A DNA stretch of 64,000 nucleotides from an uncultured Porphyromonadaceae bacterium (GCA_947174235.1 CAMWID010000001.1:1-64000); one strand, 5' to 3'; numbered from the stretch's first letter, positions 53,645 through 61,956 are shown. Notes: a model not told the origin generated them from the letters alone. Translations and numbers: made by a program.

Positions 53645-54949
53645 ATGAATGACGATAAGCAATATGAGGAAGCGCTGTCTTTCCTCTTCAGCCAATTGCC
53701 GATGTTTTCACGTGTCGGCGCTGCGGCATACAAGCCGGGACTTGACACAAGTCTGGCAATTGATAAATTTTTCAATCACCCCCACCGTAAATTCAAATCG
53801 GTTCATGTGGGAGGCACCAATGGGAAAGGGAGCACATCCCACATGCTCGCAGCAGTATTGCAGGCACAAGGTTACAAGACCGGACTCTACACCTCGCCGC
53901 ATCTCGTGGATTTCAGGGAAAGAATGAGAGTCAACGGTGAAATGATACCACGCCGGAAGGTGATTGATTTTGTAAACAAATGGAAAAACTGCGGATATGA
54001 CGGGCATCCCTCCTTCTTTGAACTGACCATGATGATGGCGTTCAACTGGTTTGCGGAAGAAAACGTGGACTATGCAATAATTGAGGTCGGAATGGGTGGA
54101 AGGCTCGACTCCACCAACATAATTACTCCGGAGGTGTGCGTCATTACAAATATTTCAAACGACCACACACAGTTTCTTGGCGACACTCTTCCGAAGATCG
54201 CGACTGAGAAAGCGGGAATCATCAAGAAAGGGATTCCTGTTGTCATCGGGGAAGCGGAGGGAGAGATAAGAAAAGTATTCGATGATAAAGCTACAGAAAC
54301 GGGAGCCCCGATTATTTTTGCAGAAGACAATACCCGGATCCATTCAATTTCCATGGCAAAAGAAAATGGTTGGGATTGCTGTTGCAGGGAAGGCAGCGTT
54401 GTAATTCCGTTGCCCGGCGACTACCAGAAAAAAAATATCAATACAGTTCTGAATGCAATTGATGCAATGCGTGGAGCCGGAATAGAAATATCTGATGAAA
54501 ATGTGTTGACCGGTCTTGCCCATGTGGATACGCTTACCGGTTTAAAAGGAAGATGGACGGTTCTCCGGAACGATCCTCTCGTAATCGCGGATACAGGTCA
54601 CAACATCGCAGGGATAACCTACAACATGGCTCAATTGCGGCGTATCTTGCAAGAACGAAAAGGAGGAAATCTGAGGATCGTCATAGGGTTCGTGGCAGAC
54701 AAGACCATCGACAAGATTCTTCGTCTGCTTCCGGAAGATGCCGAATATTATCTGACAAACGCGCAGATTCCGCGTGCGCTTCCGGTCGCGCAATTGAAAG
54801 AACGGTTTGATGCGGCAGGACTTCAGGGACAATGTTTCCCGGATGTGAAGACTGCTTATGACGCCGCGATGTCATGCGCTTCGCCGGAAGACATTGTATT
54901 TGTAGGAGGATCCACATTTATTGTGGCGGATCTCTTCGGATCATTGTAA
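53645..54949 (+). CDS. folC: Folylpolyglutamate synthase/dihydrofolate synthase
   Basis: The product is 434 residues, a Mur ligase-like fold. It adds glutamate to dihydropteroate or folates with ATP. The P-loop VGGTNGKGSTSHML lies near residues 56-69, YTSPHLVDFRERM near 83, IIEVGMGGRLDSTN near 145, and the C-terminal domain signature TGHNIAGI near 320. It is cytosolic. The downstream 539-base stretch (54950-55488) has no ORF but holds two small-RNA-like repeats and a hairpin. Confidence 0.95.
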   Translation: MNDDKQYEEALSFLFSQLPMFSRVGAAAYKPGLDTSLAIDKFFNHPHRKFKSVHVGGTNGKGSTSHMLAAVLQAQGYKTGLYTSPHLVDFRERMRVNGEMIPRRKVIDFVNKWKNCGYDGHPSFFELTMMMAFNWFAEENVDYAIIEVGMGGRLDSTNIITPEVCVITNISNDHTQFLGDTLPKIATEKAGIIKKGIPVVIGEAEGEIRKVFDDKATETGAPIIFAEDNTRIHSISMAKENGWDCCCREGSVVIPLPGDYQKKNINTVLNAIDAMRGAGIEISDENVLTGLAHVDTLTGLKGRWTVLRNDPLVIADTGHNIAGITYNMAQLRRILQERKGGNLRIVIGFVADKTIDKILRLLPEDAEYYLTNAQIPRALPVAQLKERFDAAGLQGQCFPDVKTAYDAAMSCASPEDIVFVGGSTFIVADLFGSL

Positions 54950-55061
54950 CGGCACGATCAATATCCTTCCAAGGCATGTATTTCGTTAACATTTTTAACT
55001 TAACAATCATAAATATTTAAAATAGATTAAAAACCGGACATCCGATTGAACCAAACGGCAT

Positions 55062-55166
55062 CTACGGTTGTCATATTATCAGAAAATCGTTTCATGATGT
55101 TAGGTTAGTTAAAAGTATTATGGAAATCGGGAAAAGGTCGATGTGAATCGGCCTTTTTCTTTTTTA
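55062..55166 (+). ncRNA. Small-RNA-like tandem repeat, copy 1
   Basis: About 105 bases that recur almost exactly 195 bases later. The conserved part runs from CTAC through ATCAGAAAATCGTTTCATGA and GTTAGGTTAGTTAAAAG, then ends in a hairpin AAGGTCGA-TGTGAA-TCGGCCTT and a T-rich tract. The G-U pair in the stem works only for the plus-strand RNA, and the T tract also follows on that strand, so the transcript would be rightward. A consensus promoter is not visible. The only ORFs inside are a few codons long. Confidence 0.55.
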
Positions 55167-55256
55167 TAATCCCGGCGACCAAACACGCGTCCTGCTTCTG
55201 CTTTCCCGGTCAACAAAAAATATCAGAAAAAATACATTCCACGTAAAACCTTTTTC

Positions 55257-55359
55257 CTACTGCGATGTTATAATATCAGAAAATCGTTTCATGATGTTAG
55301 GTTAGTTAAAAAGTATTATGGAAAAATGAAGGTCGATGTGAATCGGCCTTTATTTTTTT
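55257..55359 (+). ncRNA. Small-RNA-like tandem repeat, copy 2
   Basis: This second copy differs from copy 1 mainly by one extra A in the middle and by the linker before the terminator hairpin (GGAAAAATG against GGAAATCGGGA). The 5' part and the hairpin are the same, and the T tract is TATTTTTTT. Conservation of both blocks while the linker varies is what one expects of a functional RNA with a seed region and a terminator. Confidence 0.55.
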
Positions 55360-55412
55360 GACGGATTACAATAACCGGTATTATTATAAATCAACGGGTC
55401 TTATTACAAATC

Positions 55413-55447
55413 AACCGGGGATTTCCCCGTTTCAGGGAATCCCCGGT
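55413..55447. terminator. Hairpin between the repeats and rng
   Basis: AACCGGGGATTTCCC pairs with GGGAATCCCCGGTT with one bulged T and a short loop, 42 bases after the rng stop. On the plus strand TTTTAAAA follows. On the rng strand the exit is only GATTT. It probably serves as terminator for rng and for rightward transcripts. Confidence 0.55.
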
Positions 55448-55488
55448 TTTAAAATTCACGGTTGGATAAAACCATAGCCGTATAAGGG

Positions 55489-57117
55489 CTAATCCTTTTC
55501 TTCATTTACCCCGCTTTTCTGACGGGCATGTGTTTTCGACTGGTTGCTGTTGAAATCGCTTTCCTCCTTGACATCGATTTCTTTTTTCTGATCATCGAAC
55601 ACCTTATATTGCAGATAAGCGAGCGATTCGTCGGCGAGAATTTTGAATCCTCTTCCGTAGCGTCTGCGCCATTTGCCATAAAGTGAAAACATTCCTTTCT
55701 TGATGTAGGCATCAACGTAAGGATGGACATACATTGTAAATTTCTTGACCTTAAGGATATTCACCAGATAATCGAGCTTTTCTCCCAATTTGTCGGTAAA
55801 CAAGAGCGAAGGCTGTATCTCACCCTTTCCAAAGCAAGACGGACAGGTTTCGCTGGTGGTTATATCAAGTGCCGGGCGCACGCGCTGACGCGTGATCTGC
55901 ATGAGTCCGAACTTACTCAACGGGAGGATATTATGGCGCGCACGGTCATTTGCCATCACCTCTTTCATATGGTCGAAGAGAGCCTGACGGTGCTCCGGCT
56001 TGTTCATATCAATAAAATCTATGACAATGATTCCGCCCATGTCGCGCAGTCGCAACTGACGAGCAATCTCATCCGCCGCCTTCAGGTTAACATCCAATGC
56101 GTTGGATTCCTGATCCGGACTCGCCTTACTGCGGTTGCCGGAATTGACATCTATTACGTGGAGAGCCTCCGTATGCTCTATTATAATATAGGCGCCGCTT
56201 TTGAAAGAGACTGTCTTGCCGAATGAGCTCTTTACCTGCCGCGTGATATTGAAATTGTCAAAAATAGGGACATCCTTGTTGTAAAATTTTACAATGTCCT
56301 TATTATCGGGAGCGATGAGCGCCACGTAATTCTGAATCTGGGAGAAAGTCTCCTCCTCGTTGACATAAATGTTCTCAAAATTCGGACTGAAGATATCCCT
56401 GATGACACTTACCGCCCTTGAGTCTTCTTCATATATAAGCATAGGAGGCTGGCTCCTCTGCATCTTGGCTATCGATTCTTCCCAACATTTCACGAGAGTC
56501 TTCATCTCGTTGTTGAGTTCCGCCACTCGTTTGTTTTCAGCCGACGTGCGCACGATAACGCTGAACCCCTTGGGCTTAATGCTTCCGATGAGCTGACGCA
56601 GACGGATTTTCTCTTCCGTCGATTTGATTTTCTGGGAGATCGATATCTTGTCGCCGAAAGGCATCAGGACCATAAAACGCCCTGTGAAGGAAATCTCTGT
56701 CGTAAGGCGCGGACCTTTGGATGAGATTGGTTCTTTCGCGATCTGCACCAGAAGATGCTGTCCGGGCTGGAGCACATTCTGTATCGTACCCTGTTTGGGG
56801 ATGTCGGGCTCGAATTTGAACTTTGAGATATTGGGCACCTTTTTCTTGTCAGCCATCGCCTCCTGGAGGAACTTGGAGTATGAACTGAACTGCGGTCCCA
56901 GGTCAAGATAATGAAGAAAAGCATCTTTTTCATAGCCCACATCGAGAAAAGCCGCGTTGAGACCGGGCATGATCTTCTTCACCTTCGCAAGATAAAGGTC
57001 GCCCACGGCATACGCTATGTTGCGGCTTTCCTTTTGAAGGGACACAAGACGCGAGTCCTCAAGCAACGCGATCGAGATCTCTTTTTGTTGTACGTCTACT
57101 ACTAATTCGCTTTTCAT
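55489..57117 (-). CDS. rng: Ribonuclease G (Rne/Rng family)
   Basis: The product is 542 residues. The N-terminal S1 domain (VGDLYLAKVKKIMPGLNAAFLDVGYEKDAFLH) is at about residues 38-75. The DNase I-like catalytic domain has GGIIVIDFIDM with the metal-binding Asp near residue 355, and the zinc-link Cys pair reads CPSCFGKGEI. The scaffold domain of RNase E is absent, so it is the RNase G form. It processes rRNA 5' ends and degrades mRNA. A charged C-terminal tail of about 30 residues is unconserved. It is preceded by the COX24-like ribosomal gene. Confidence 0.95.
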   Translation of the reverse strand: MKSELVVDVQQKEISIALLEDSRLVSLQKESRNIAYAVGDLYLAKVKKIMPGLNAAFLDVGYEKDAFLHYLDLGPQFSSYSKFLQEAMADKKKVPNISKFKFEPDIPKQGTIQNVLQPGQHLLVQIAKEPISSKGPRLTTEISFTGRFMVLMPFGDKISISQKIKSTEEKIRLRQLIGSIKPKGFSVIVRTSAENKRVAELNNEMKTLVKCWEESIAKMQRSQPPMLIYEEDSRAVSVIRDIFSPNFENIYVNEEETFSQIQNYVALIAPDNKDIVKFYNKDVPIFDNFNITRQVKSSFGKTVSFKSGAYIIIEHTEALHVIDVNSGNRSKASPDQESNALDVNLKAADEIARQLRLRDMGGIIVIDFIDMNKPEHRQALFDHMKEVMANDRARHNILPLSKFGLMQITRQRVRPALDITTSETCPSCFGKGEIQPSLLFTDKLGEKLDYLVNILKVKKFTMYVHPYVDAYIKKGMFSLYGKWRRRYGRGFKILADESLAYLQYKVFDDQKKEIDVKEESDFNSNQSKTHARQKSGVNEEKD

Positions 57118-57174
57118 CTGTAAAAATCATATTCCTCCGCCGTGGCATGGACAACCGCGGACGGGGACGTAAAA

Positions 57175-57232
57175 AATAAAAAAAAGAACAAACTTATTAT
57201 GGGTGAAGGGATCTTCACCCATAGGTTTGTTC
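57175..57232 (-). terminator. Terminator after the COX24-like ribosomal gene
   Basis: Read leftward, GAACAAAC-CTATGGGTGAAG pairs with its complement around a short loop (small bulge) and is followed by eight T. It separates the small ribosomal gene from rng. Confidence 0.88.
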
Positions 57233-57285
57233 TAAGACTGCTGAATCGTCTGTCTTTGGGAAACAATACCTGAGACAACCAGGAA

Positions 57286-57375
57286 TTATTTCTTCTTATG
57301 ACGATTCTTTCTCAGTCTTTTCTTGCGTTTGTGGGTAGCCATCTTGTGGCCTTTTCTTTTCTTTCCGCTTGGCAT
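57286..57375 (-). CDS. AURKAIP1/COX24-domain small ribosomal protein
   Basis: The product is only 29 residues and too short for the ORF track. Read leftward from ATG 57375, it is MPSGKKRKGHKMATHKRKK and then RLRKNRHKKK. This extremely basic sequence matches the AURKAIP1/COX24 family found in Bacteroidota, related to the mitochondrial small-subunit protein mS38. It should sit in the 30S ribosome near helix 44. It lies 51 bases downstream of the HU gene and has its own terminator, so it is probably highly expressed with HU. Confidence 0.9.
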   Translation of the reverse strand: MPSGKKRKGHKMATHKRKKRLRKNRHKKK

Positions 57376-57426
57376 ATTGGTTTATATTTTAGTTAATAAA
57401 AAGTTTCTGATTTTGCCGGATTCCTA

Positions 57427-57699
57427 TCATTTCACCTCGTCAAGAAACACTTTCGAGGGTTTGAATGTGGGCACCTGATGCTCCGGAATCTTGATGGTCG
57501 TGTTCTTGGAGATATTGCGCGCTGTCTTCTCCTTCCTTGTCCTGACAACGAAACTGCCAAAGCCGCGGAGATATATGTTCTCACCGCTCGCCATAGTCTC
57601 TTTCACAACCTCCATAAATTTCTCTACTGTTTCAAGCACCGCGCCTTTCTCAAGACCGGTGGAACGAGAAATCTCACTTACTATCTCAGCTTTTGTCAT
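57427..57699 (-). CDS. HU/IHF-family DNA-binding protein
   Basis: The product is 90 residues. The HU fold is complete: an N-terminal helical dimerisation part (MTKAEIVSEISRSTGLEKGAV), then IYLRGFGSFVVRTRKEKTARN at the beta arm, with RNISKNTTIKIPEHQVPTFKPSK closing the arm. The Pro at the arm tip (IPEHQVPTFKPS) bends DNA. It acts in nucleoid organisation. IHF and HU cannot be separated reliably in this phylum, so no symbol is given. Confidence 0.92.
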   Translation of the reverse strand: MTKAEIVSEISRSTGLEKGAVLETVEKFMEVVKETMASGENIYLRGFGSFVVRTRKEKTARNISKNTTIKIPEHQVPTFKPSKVFLDEVK

Positions 57700-57892
57700 C
57701 TTTATAAAAAAGTATTGTTGTTTTGTCTTGTTTTGTCATCCGGAACGAACTTAATGCTACCGCCTTTAGCCCCGTTTCCGGTTTGGCAGTGCAAATATCG
57801 TAATTTTTTTTCATTCCATAAAAAGTTGCACTTAAAAATCCGGTTTTTTTACTTAATTTTGCCCCCGAAACCAATTCTTATCCCCTATCAGC

Positions 57893-58666
57893 ATGTATTT
57901 TCACTCATTCAACCGCCCGGAATGGATTTTCTTCGATCTTGACGACACTCTTTGGGATTTCGCGTCAAATTCTCTCAGAAGTCTGGAATATATTTTCAAC
58001 GAAACGCATATAATCCGGGAGAAATTTTCATCTTTCGAAGAGTTCATTGATGAATATCATATCCACAATTCAAGAATGTGGGAAGAGTTTGCAAAGGGGA
58101 ATGTCACATCCGGTTTTATAAAGACAGAGCGCTGGAGAGCCACCCTCTTCCCTGACTCCCCGCCACACAATCCACCGGCGGAATGTACTGAAATCAACGA
58201 TATGTATCTTTCAAAACTTGCCACATATCCATATACCGTGGAAGGAGCCATCCCGCTGCTTCGGAATCTCGCCAAATCCAAAATGATAGGAATCGTCTCA
58301 AACGGGTTTACTGACACTCAGTACCGGAAACTAAATAATTCCGGTCTGTGGAAATACATCACCCGGGTCATTGTAAGCGATGAAACCGGGATTCAGAAAC
58401 CAGACCCCAGGATATTCGATTATGCTGTCGCCGAAACCGGAGCAACCGGCATCCCTGTAATGGTCGGAGACAATCCGTACACCGACATCTTGGGAGCATT
58501 GCTCGCAGGATGGAAAGCCGTCTGGTTCAATCCGGCGGGGAAGGAATTTCCGTTTACGAATCAAGATCTGAAAGACAAGGGCATTGATCCTGAGCTATAT
58601 CTCGGCGCAGCCCGGGACATGCAGGAAGTCGGGGAATTAATCACCAAGAGTCACACCGTCAACTGA
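57893..58666 (+). CDS. YjjG-like HAD phosphatase (noncanonical pyrimidine nucleotidase)
   Basis: The product is 257 residues. HAD motif I is IFFDLDDTLWDF (near residue 13), motif II GIVSNGFTDTQY near 135, motif III Lys in GIQKPDPRIF near 168 and motif IV MVGDNPYTDILGA near 190. The cap is helical (C1). YjjG-type enzymes dephosphorylate 5'-dUMP and damaged pyrimidine nucleotides. The tail overlaps the convergent IMPACT gene by 30 bases. Confidence 0.88.
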   Translation: MYFHSFNRPEWIFFDLDDTLWDFASNSLRSLEYIFNETHIIREKFSSFEEFIDEYHIHNSRMWEEFAKGNVTSGFIKTERWRATLFPDSPPHNPPAECTEINDMYLSKLATYPYTVEGAIPLLRNLAKSKMIGIVSNGFTDTQYRKLNNSGLWKYITRVIVSDETGIQKPDPRIFDYAVAETGATGIPVMVGDNPYTDILGALLAGWKAVWFNPAGKEFPFTNQDLKDKGIDPELYLGAARDMQEVGELITKSHTVN

Positions 58667-59233
58667 CAACAACCGTCCGGTGATTTCCCCGGCGTGATCA
58701 CTACGGAACCTCAGGGTCATACTGCACGTGTTGTCAAAAGTCCTGTCTGTCACCTCTATTTCATTACCCTTTACAATACGCATCACTCCGTCGGCGGCAA
58801 CATAGGGAAACGTCACCTTGACAGTCTCCATCTGATGCATCTCCTTCCTCCCCGCCTCCTCAAGGCAAAGACGCGCCGCTTCCCTATAGGCGGCGATCAG
58901 CCCCGGAGTTCCCAACTTTATACCACCGAAATACCTGACGACAACAACAATGACATCTGTCAATTCCTTACTGTTGATCTGTCCAAGGATCGGTTTTCCG
59001 GCGGTGCCGGATGGTTCTCCGTTGTCATTCAGTTGCCACTCCTTTCTTTCGGGACCTATCATATATGCCCAGCACACGTGGCGCGAATCATGATATTCAT
59101 TCTGATACTCCTTCACAATCGCACGTGCCTCATCTGCATCTGTCACTTTCCTGGCAAATGCGATAAACCGGCTCATCTTCTCCCTGAACTGGGCTTCGGC
59201 TTCCCTTTCTATGGTATAATATAAATCACTCAT
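58637..59233 (-). CDS. IMPACT/YigZ-family protein
   Basis: The product is 198 residues from ATG 59233. The track start at 59245 is a TTG. The UPF0029 N-terminal domain is complete, with EYHDSRHVCWAYMIG, DNGEPSGTAGKPILGQI and VRYFGGIKLGTPGLIAAYREAA. A C-terminal DUF1949 domain follows (about residues 135-198). E. coli YigZ and eukaryotic IMPACT are relatives, and the bacterial role is not settled. It has a consensus promoter. Confidence 0.92.
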   Translation of the reverse strand: MSDLYYTIEREAEAQFREKMSRFIAFARKVTDADEARAIVKEYQNEYHDSRHVCWAYMIGPERKEWQLNDNGEPSGTAGKPILGQINSKELTDVIVVVVRYFGGIKLGTPGLIAAYREAARLCLEEAGRKEMHQMETVKVTFPYVAADGVMRIVKGNEIEVTDRTFDNTCSMTLRFRSDHAGEITGRLLSVDGVTLGD

Positions 59234-59258
59234 ATGGTCAAACAAAAAAGGAGGAGTG

Positions 59259-59289
59259 CAAATTTACTAATTTTGAATCATATTTCCAA
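59259..59289 (-). promoter_or_regulatory. Promoter of the IMPACT gene
   Basis: TTG (59289-59287) and TAAATTTG (59266-59259) on the minus strand, spacer 20. It is divergent from the blaI promoter. Confidence 0.8.
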
Positions 59290-59293
59290 TGCG

Positions 59294-59317
59294 TGTATTG
59301 CAACATGTATTGCAACA
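59294..59317 (+). repeat. Tandem 12-bp repeat TGTATTGCAACA x2
   Basis: Two exact head-to-tail copies lie between the divergent IMPACT and blaI promoters. Each contains the palindrome TTGCAA. It could be a binding site for a dimeric regulator, or chance duplication. Confidence 0.6.
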
Positions 59318-59326
59318 ACATATTTT

Positions 59327-59403
59327 AACTAAGATTGTAGTTGAATTTGTTTGCATATTCAGATTAATGTCGTAACTTTGCGGTGTCAACTAAACGAATA
59401 GTT
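59327..59403 (+). promoter_or_regulatory. blaI operon promoter with two BlaI/MecI-type operators
   Basis: The promoter TTTG (59350-59353) and TAACTTTG (59373-59380), spacer 19, is bracketed by two dyads of the same form. AACTA-N6-TAGTT occurs at 59327-59342 and at 59388-59403. The core ACTA-N6-TAGT is the half-site layout of staphylococcal mec operators. The centres are 61 bp apart, about six helical turns. The second dyad covers the expected transcription start, and the first lies just upstream of the -33 box. Confidence 0.75.
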
Positions 59404-59422
59404 CAATTAAAACAGACACTAT

Positions 59423-59800
59423 ATGGCTAAACGAAATCCGGACATACAGCTCACCCCTAAAGAAGAGGAGGTGATGCAGATTCTTTGGGACAACGGTCCC
59501 ATGTTTGTAAAAGAGATCGTGGCGTTGATGCCTGATCCCAAGCCGCATATAAATACTGTTTCCACATTTGTAAGACTTCTCGAGCAGAAAGGGGCTGTCA
59601 CGCACGAGGCTCACAAAATGTCATTCAAATACAAGGCTGTGATCCAACGTGACAAGGTGAGAAAGAAATCCCTCGGGGCTCTTCTTAAAAACTATTTCAA
59701 CAACAGCGGCAAAGGGCTCGTATCCGCGCTTGTGGAAGAAGAAAAGGTTTCGGTCGATGAACTGAAAGAACTTATAAATATCATAGAATCCAAAAAGTAG
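59423..59800 (+). CDS. BlaI/MecI-family transcriptional repressor
   Basis: The product is 125 residues. The winged-helix N-terminal domain reads LTPKEEEVMQILWDNGPMFVKEIV and NTVSTFVRLLEQKGAV (residues about 10-60), and the C-terminal dimerisation helix is charged. BlaI and MecI repress an operon until a membrane M56 peptidase leads to their cleavage. Here the peptidase gene follows after 3 bases, and matching dyads flank the promoter. The protein starts 20 bases after the second dyad. The likely targets are this operon itself and perhaps others. Confidence 0.92.
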   Translation: MAKRNPDIQLTPKEEEVMQILWDNGPMFVKEIVALMPDPKPHINTVSTFVRLLEQKGAVTHEAHKMSFKYKAVIQRDKVRKKSLGALLKNYFNNSGKGLVSALVEEEKVSVDELKELINIIESKK

Positions 59801-59803
59801 CAA

Positions 59804-61003
59804 ATGGGTGATTTCTCAATATATATAATCAAGATGGCTGTGATGCTCGCATTCCTCTTCTCAGTCTACAAACTGACTGTCGGAAGGCTGAAATGCCCGG
59901 CGTTGCAAAGAGTTTTATTGCTTGCCATTTATTCTGTGAGTGTCCTCATTCCTCTTATAAAGCCGGAATGGCTTCACAGTGCCTCTCAAGAGCAGATATG
60001 GAATCTTGACCTGACAGCATTTGCCACTGGTTCCAATGGAGATTCAGCCACATACTCAGATTCAGGCATCATAGCTGACATCGTTGTCGGAATAATGGCA
60101 GGGGGCTCAATTATTGCCGCCATAATATCGCTTGCCGGGCTTTTATGGATCGCAAAATGCAGACTTGCGGGGAAATCTCTGACAATCGGTCATATTCCGG
60201 TCACTGTAGTATCCACTCCGGCAATATCCCCCTTCAGCTTCGGCGGACGCATTTACATTTCAGAGACTGATTTTGAATTACAAAATGAAATGATAATCGC
60301 TCACGAATCAAGCCATATACGCCATAAACATTATATCGATCTCCTTATCGGGAGATGCGTGGCTATCACCCAATGGTGGAATCCGCTTGCCTGGCTTATG
60401 CTTCGGGAAATTCATAATGTACATGAATACCAGGCAGACAACGACGTGATTTCCCAGGGGTACGACATGCAGGAATATCAGTACCTGCTTCTTCGTAAAG
60501 TCGCGGGACCGCGGTTCCAACACATCACAGACAATTTTAACCACAGCAAGCTTAAAGCCCGTCTGCTGATGATCAATCGCAAAGATTCGATGTTCCCGGC
60601 AAGACTGCTGTCTTTCCTATGCATTCCCGCCGCGATCGCCGGGACAATGGCTGTCAGTTCTGACCTATTTGCAGATTTCACCAAACCTCTTGCAAAGGCA
60701 TTCGAGAAAGTTCCCGGACAAATCGGGATCCCTTCCAAAATCGAAGATACTTCTCCAAACGGGTCTGCCAATCAGATTTCTTCCCATCCTATTTTAGAAA
60801 TCAATCCGGAAGATTCAGACAATACACTCACAATGACAGACACACCTGATGGTTCGCCCGACGTATTGCTCAATGGCGTTCCATTCAGTTATAAGGATCT
60901 CGACAACATAGACCCTGCAAGAATCAAAGACATATCAGTAATTAAGGATTCCGACGAGCATCCCAACGGACTGATAGTTATAAATATGAAAGAAACGGAA
61001 TAA
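59804..61003 (+). CDS. M56-family membrane metallopeptidase (BlaR1/MecR1-like, no PBP domain)
   Basis: The product is 399 residues. Membrane helices occur at about residues 5-25, 34-53, 87-113 and 267-285. The zinc site HESSH (residues 167-171) sits in the cytoplasmic loop, followed by an LLIGRCVAITQWWNPLAWLM helix and the third-ligand-like HEYQAD near 207. The C-terminal domain is about 110 residues and periplasmic. It is not a penicillin-binding domain. Instead it ends in VLLNGVPFSYKDLDNIDP and an IKDISVIKD...NGLIVI segment that resembles the plug of TonB-dependent receptors. The signal sensed is unknown. Confidence 0.9.
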   Translation: MGDFSIYIIKMAVMLAFLFSVYKLTVGRLKCPALQRVLLLAIYSVSVLIPLIKPEWLHSASQEQIWNLDLTAFATGSNGDSATYSDSGIIADIVVGIMAGGSIIAAIISLAGLLWIAKCRLAGKSLTIGHIPVTVVSTPAISPFSFGGRIYISETDFELQNEMIIAHESSHIRHKHYIDLLIGRCVAITQWWNPLAWLMLREIHNVHEYQADNDVISQGYDMQEYQYLLLRKVAGPRFQHITDNFNHSKLKARLLMINRKDSMFPARLLSFLCIPAAIAGTMAVSSDLFADFTKPLAKAFEKVPGQIGIPSKIEDTSPNGSANQISSHPILEINPEDSDNTLTMTDTPDGSPDVLLNGVPFSYKDLDNIDPARIKDISVIKDSDEHPNGLIVINMKETE

Positions 61004-61043
61004 CCGGCACGCACAACACTATCTAACCCACAATACCCAAATT

Positions 61044-61949
61044 ATGAAAAATCTATTTTTGACAGCCGCCTTGGCGGTTGTCCCGGCGGTCTATGCCCAA
61101 GACACAACCCTGTATGAATGTGTATACCAATACGACGTGAACGGCACGACTGAAAAGGGCGACCTCTCCGACACGTTCAACTGCATACTCCTGATCGGAG
61201 AAGATAGTTCTAAATTTCTTGATTACACCGCTTTCCAGCTGGATTCAGTATCCGCGATCAAAGGGATAAGCGATGACGTTTTGAAAGAATATGAGGCACG
61301 CGACCAGAAGGCTGTACCCTACTTTGACCGCCGCTTGTTCAATTCCTTATCCGACAACAAGCTAACTACCATATCTGTAATGGCTCCATTCACATACAAA
61401 TATGAAGAGGAAACTCCCCTGATAGAATGGAAACTGTCAGACGAAACGCAGACTGTATGCGGATACGAATGCAGGAAAGCCGACGGTGAATATGGCGGAA
61501 GAAAATGGACTGCATGGTATGCCGAAGAGATACCTGTGCCGTTCGGACCCTGGAAGATGACCGGACTCCCCGGGTTGGTGATGCTTGCCACTGACAGTGA
61601 CGGCATACATCGTTTCATTGTTGTCTCTTTCCGGGAAGGAAACGGTAAAATCTCGCCCGACGACATTCCCAACGTAATTAAAACCGACCATAAGAAATTT
61701 GAGGCACAGAAAGCGGAATATGACAAAAATCCTATCAACTCAATCAACCCTTCCGACATAGAAAGCATATCAATCCTTAAGGGGGAGACCAACAATATCA
61801 TAGTCAACGGCACTCTGGTCAGGAATTTTGAAAAGGGATCTATCCCTCTTGAAGTTGTCGAGACAAAAAGCGATGTCAAAAAGAATGAGCACAACAATAA
61901 TTCCAAAGACAACATCACTGTTGTCAAAACCGGATCCTTAAAAAAATAA
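61044..61949 (+). CDS. GLPGLI-family secreted protein
   Basis: The product is 301 residues with a Sec signal peptide (cleavage after VYA near residue 18). The family motif is GLPGLV in WKMTGLPGLVMLATDSDG near residue 173, preceded by the CGYECRKA and AWYAEEIPVPFGPWK segments typical of the group. The C-terminal part contains INPSDIESISILKGETNNI, similar to the IDPARIKDISVIKD stretch at the end of the M56 protein and to receptor plug sequences. It is probably periplasmic or at the outer membrane. Function unknown. Confidence 0.85.
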   Translation: MKNLFLTAALAVVPAVYAQDTTLYECVYQYDVNGTTEKGDLSDTFNCILLIGEDSSKFLDYTAFQLDSVSAIKGISDDVLKEYEARDQKAVPYFDRRLFNSLSDNKLTTISVMAPFTYKYEEETPLIEWKLSDETQTVCGYECRKADGEYGGRKWTAWYAEEIPVPFGPWKMTGLPGLVMLATDSDGIHRFIVVSFREGNGKISPDDIPNVIKTDHKKFEAQKAEYDKNPINSINPSDIESISILKGETNNIIVNGTLVRNFEKGSIPLEVVETKSDVKKNEHNNNSKDNITVVKTGSLKK

Positions 61950-61956
61950 TACCGTC

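Noticed and set aside
59804-61003. Beta-lactam resistance locus
   Set aside because: BlaI and M56 homologues alone suggest it, but there is no penicillin-binding sensor domain and no beta-lactamase gene in the operon up to the window end.
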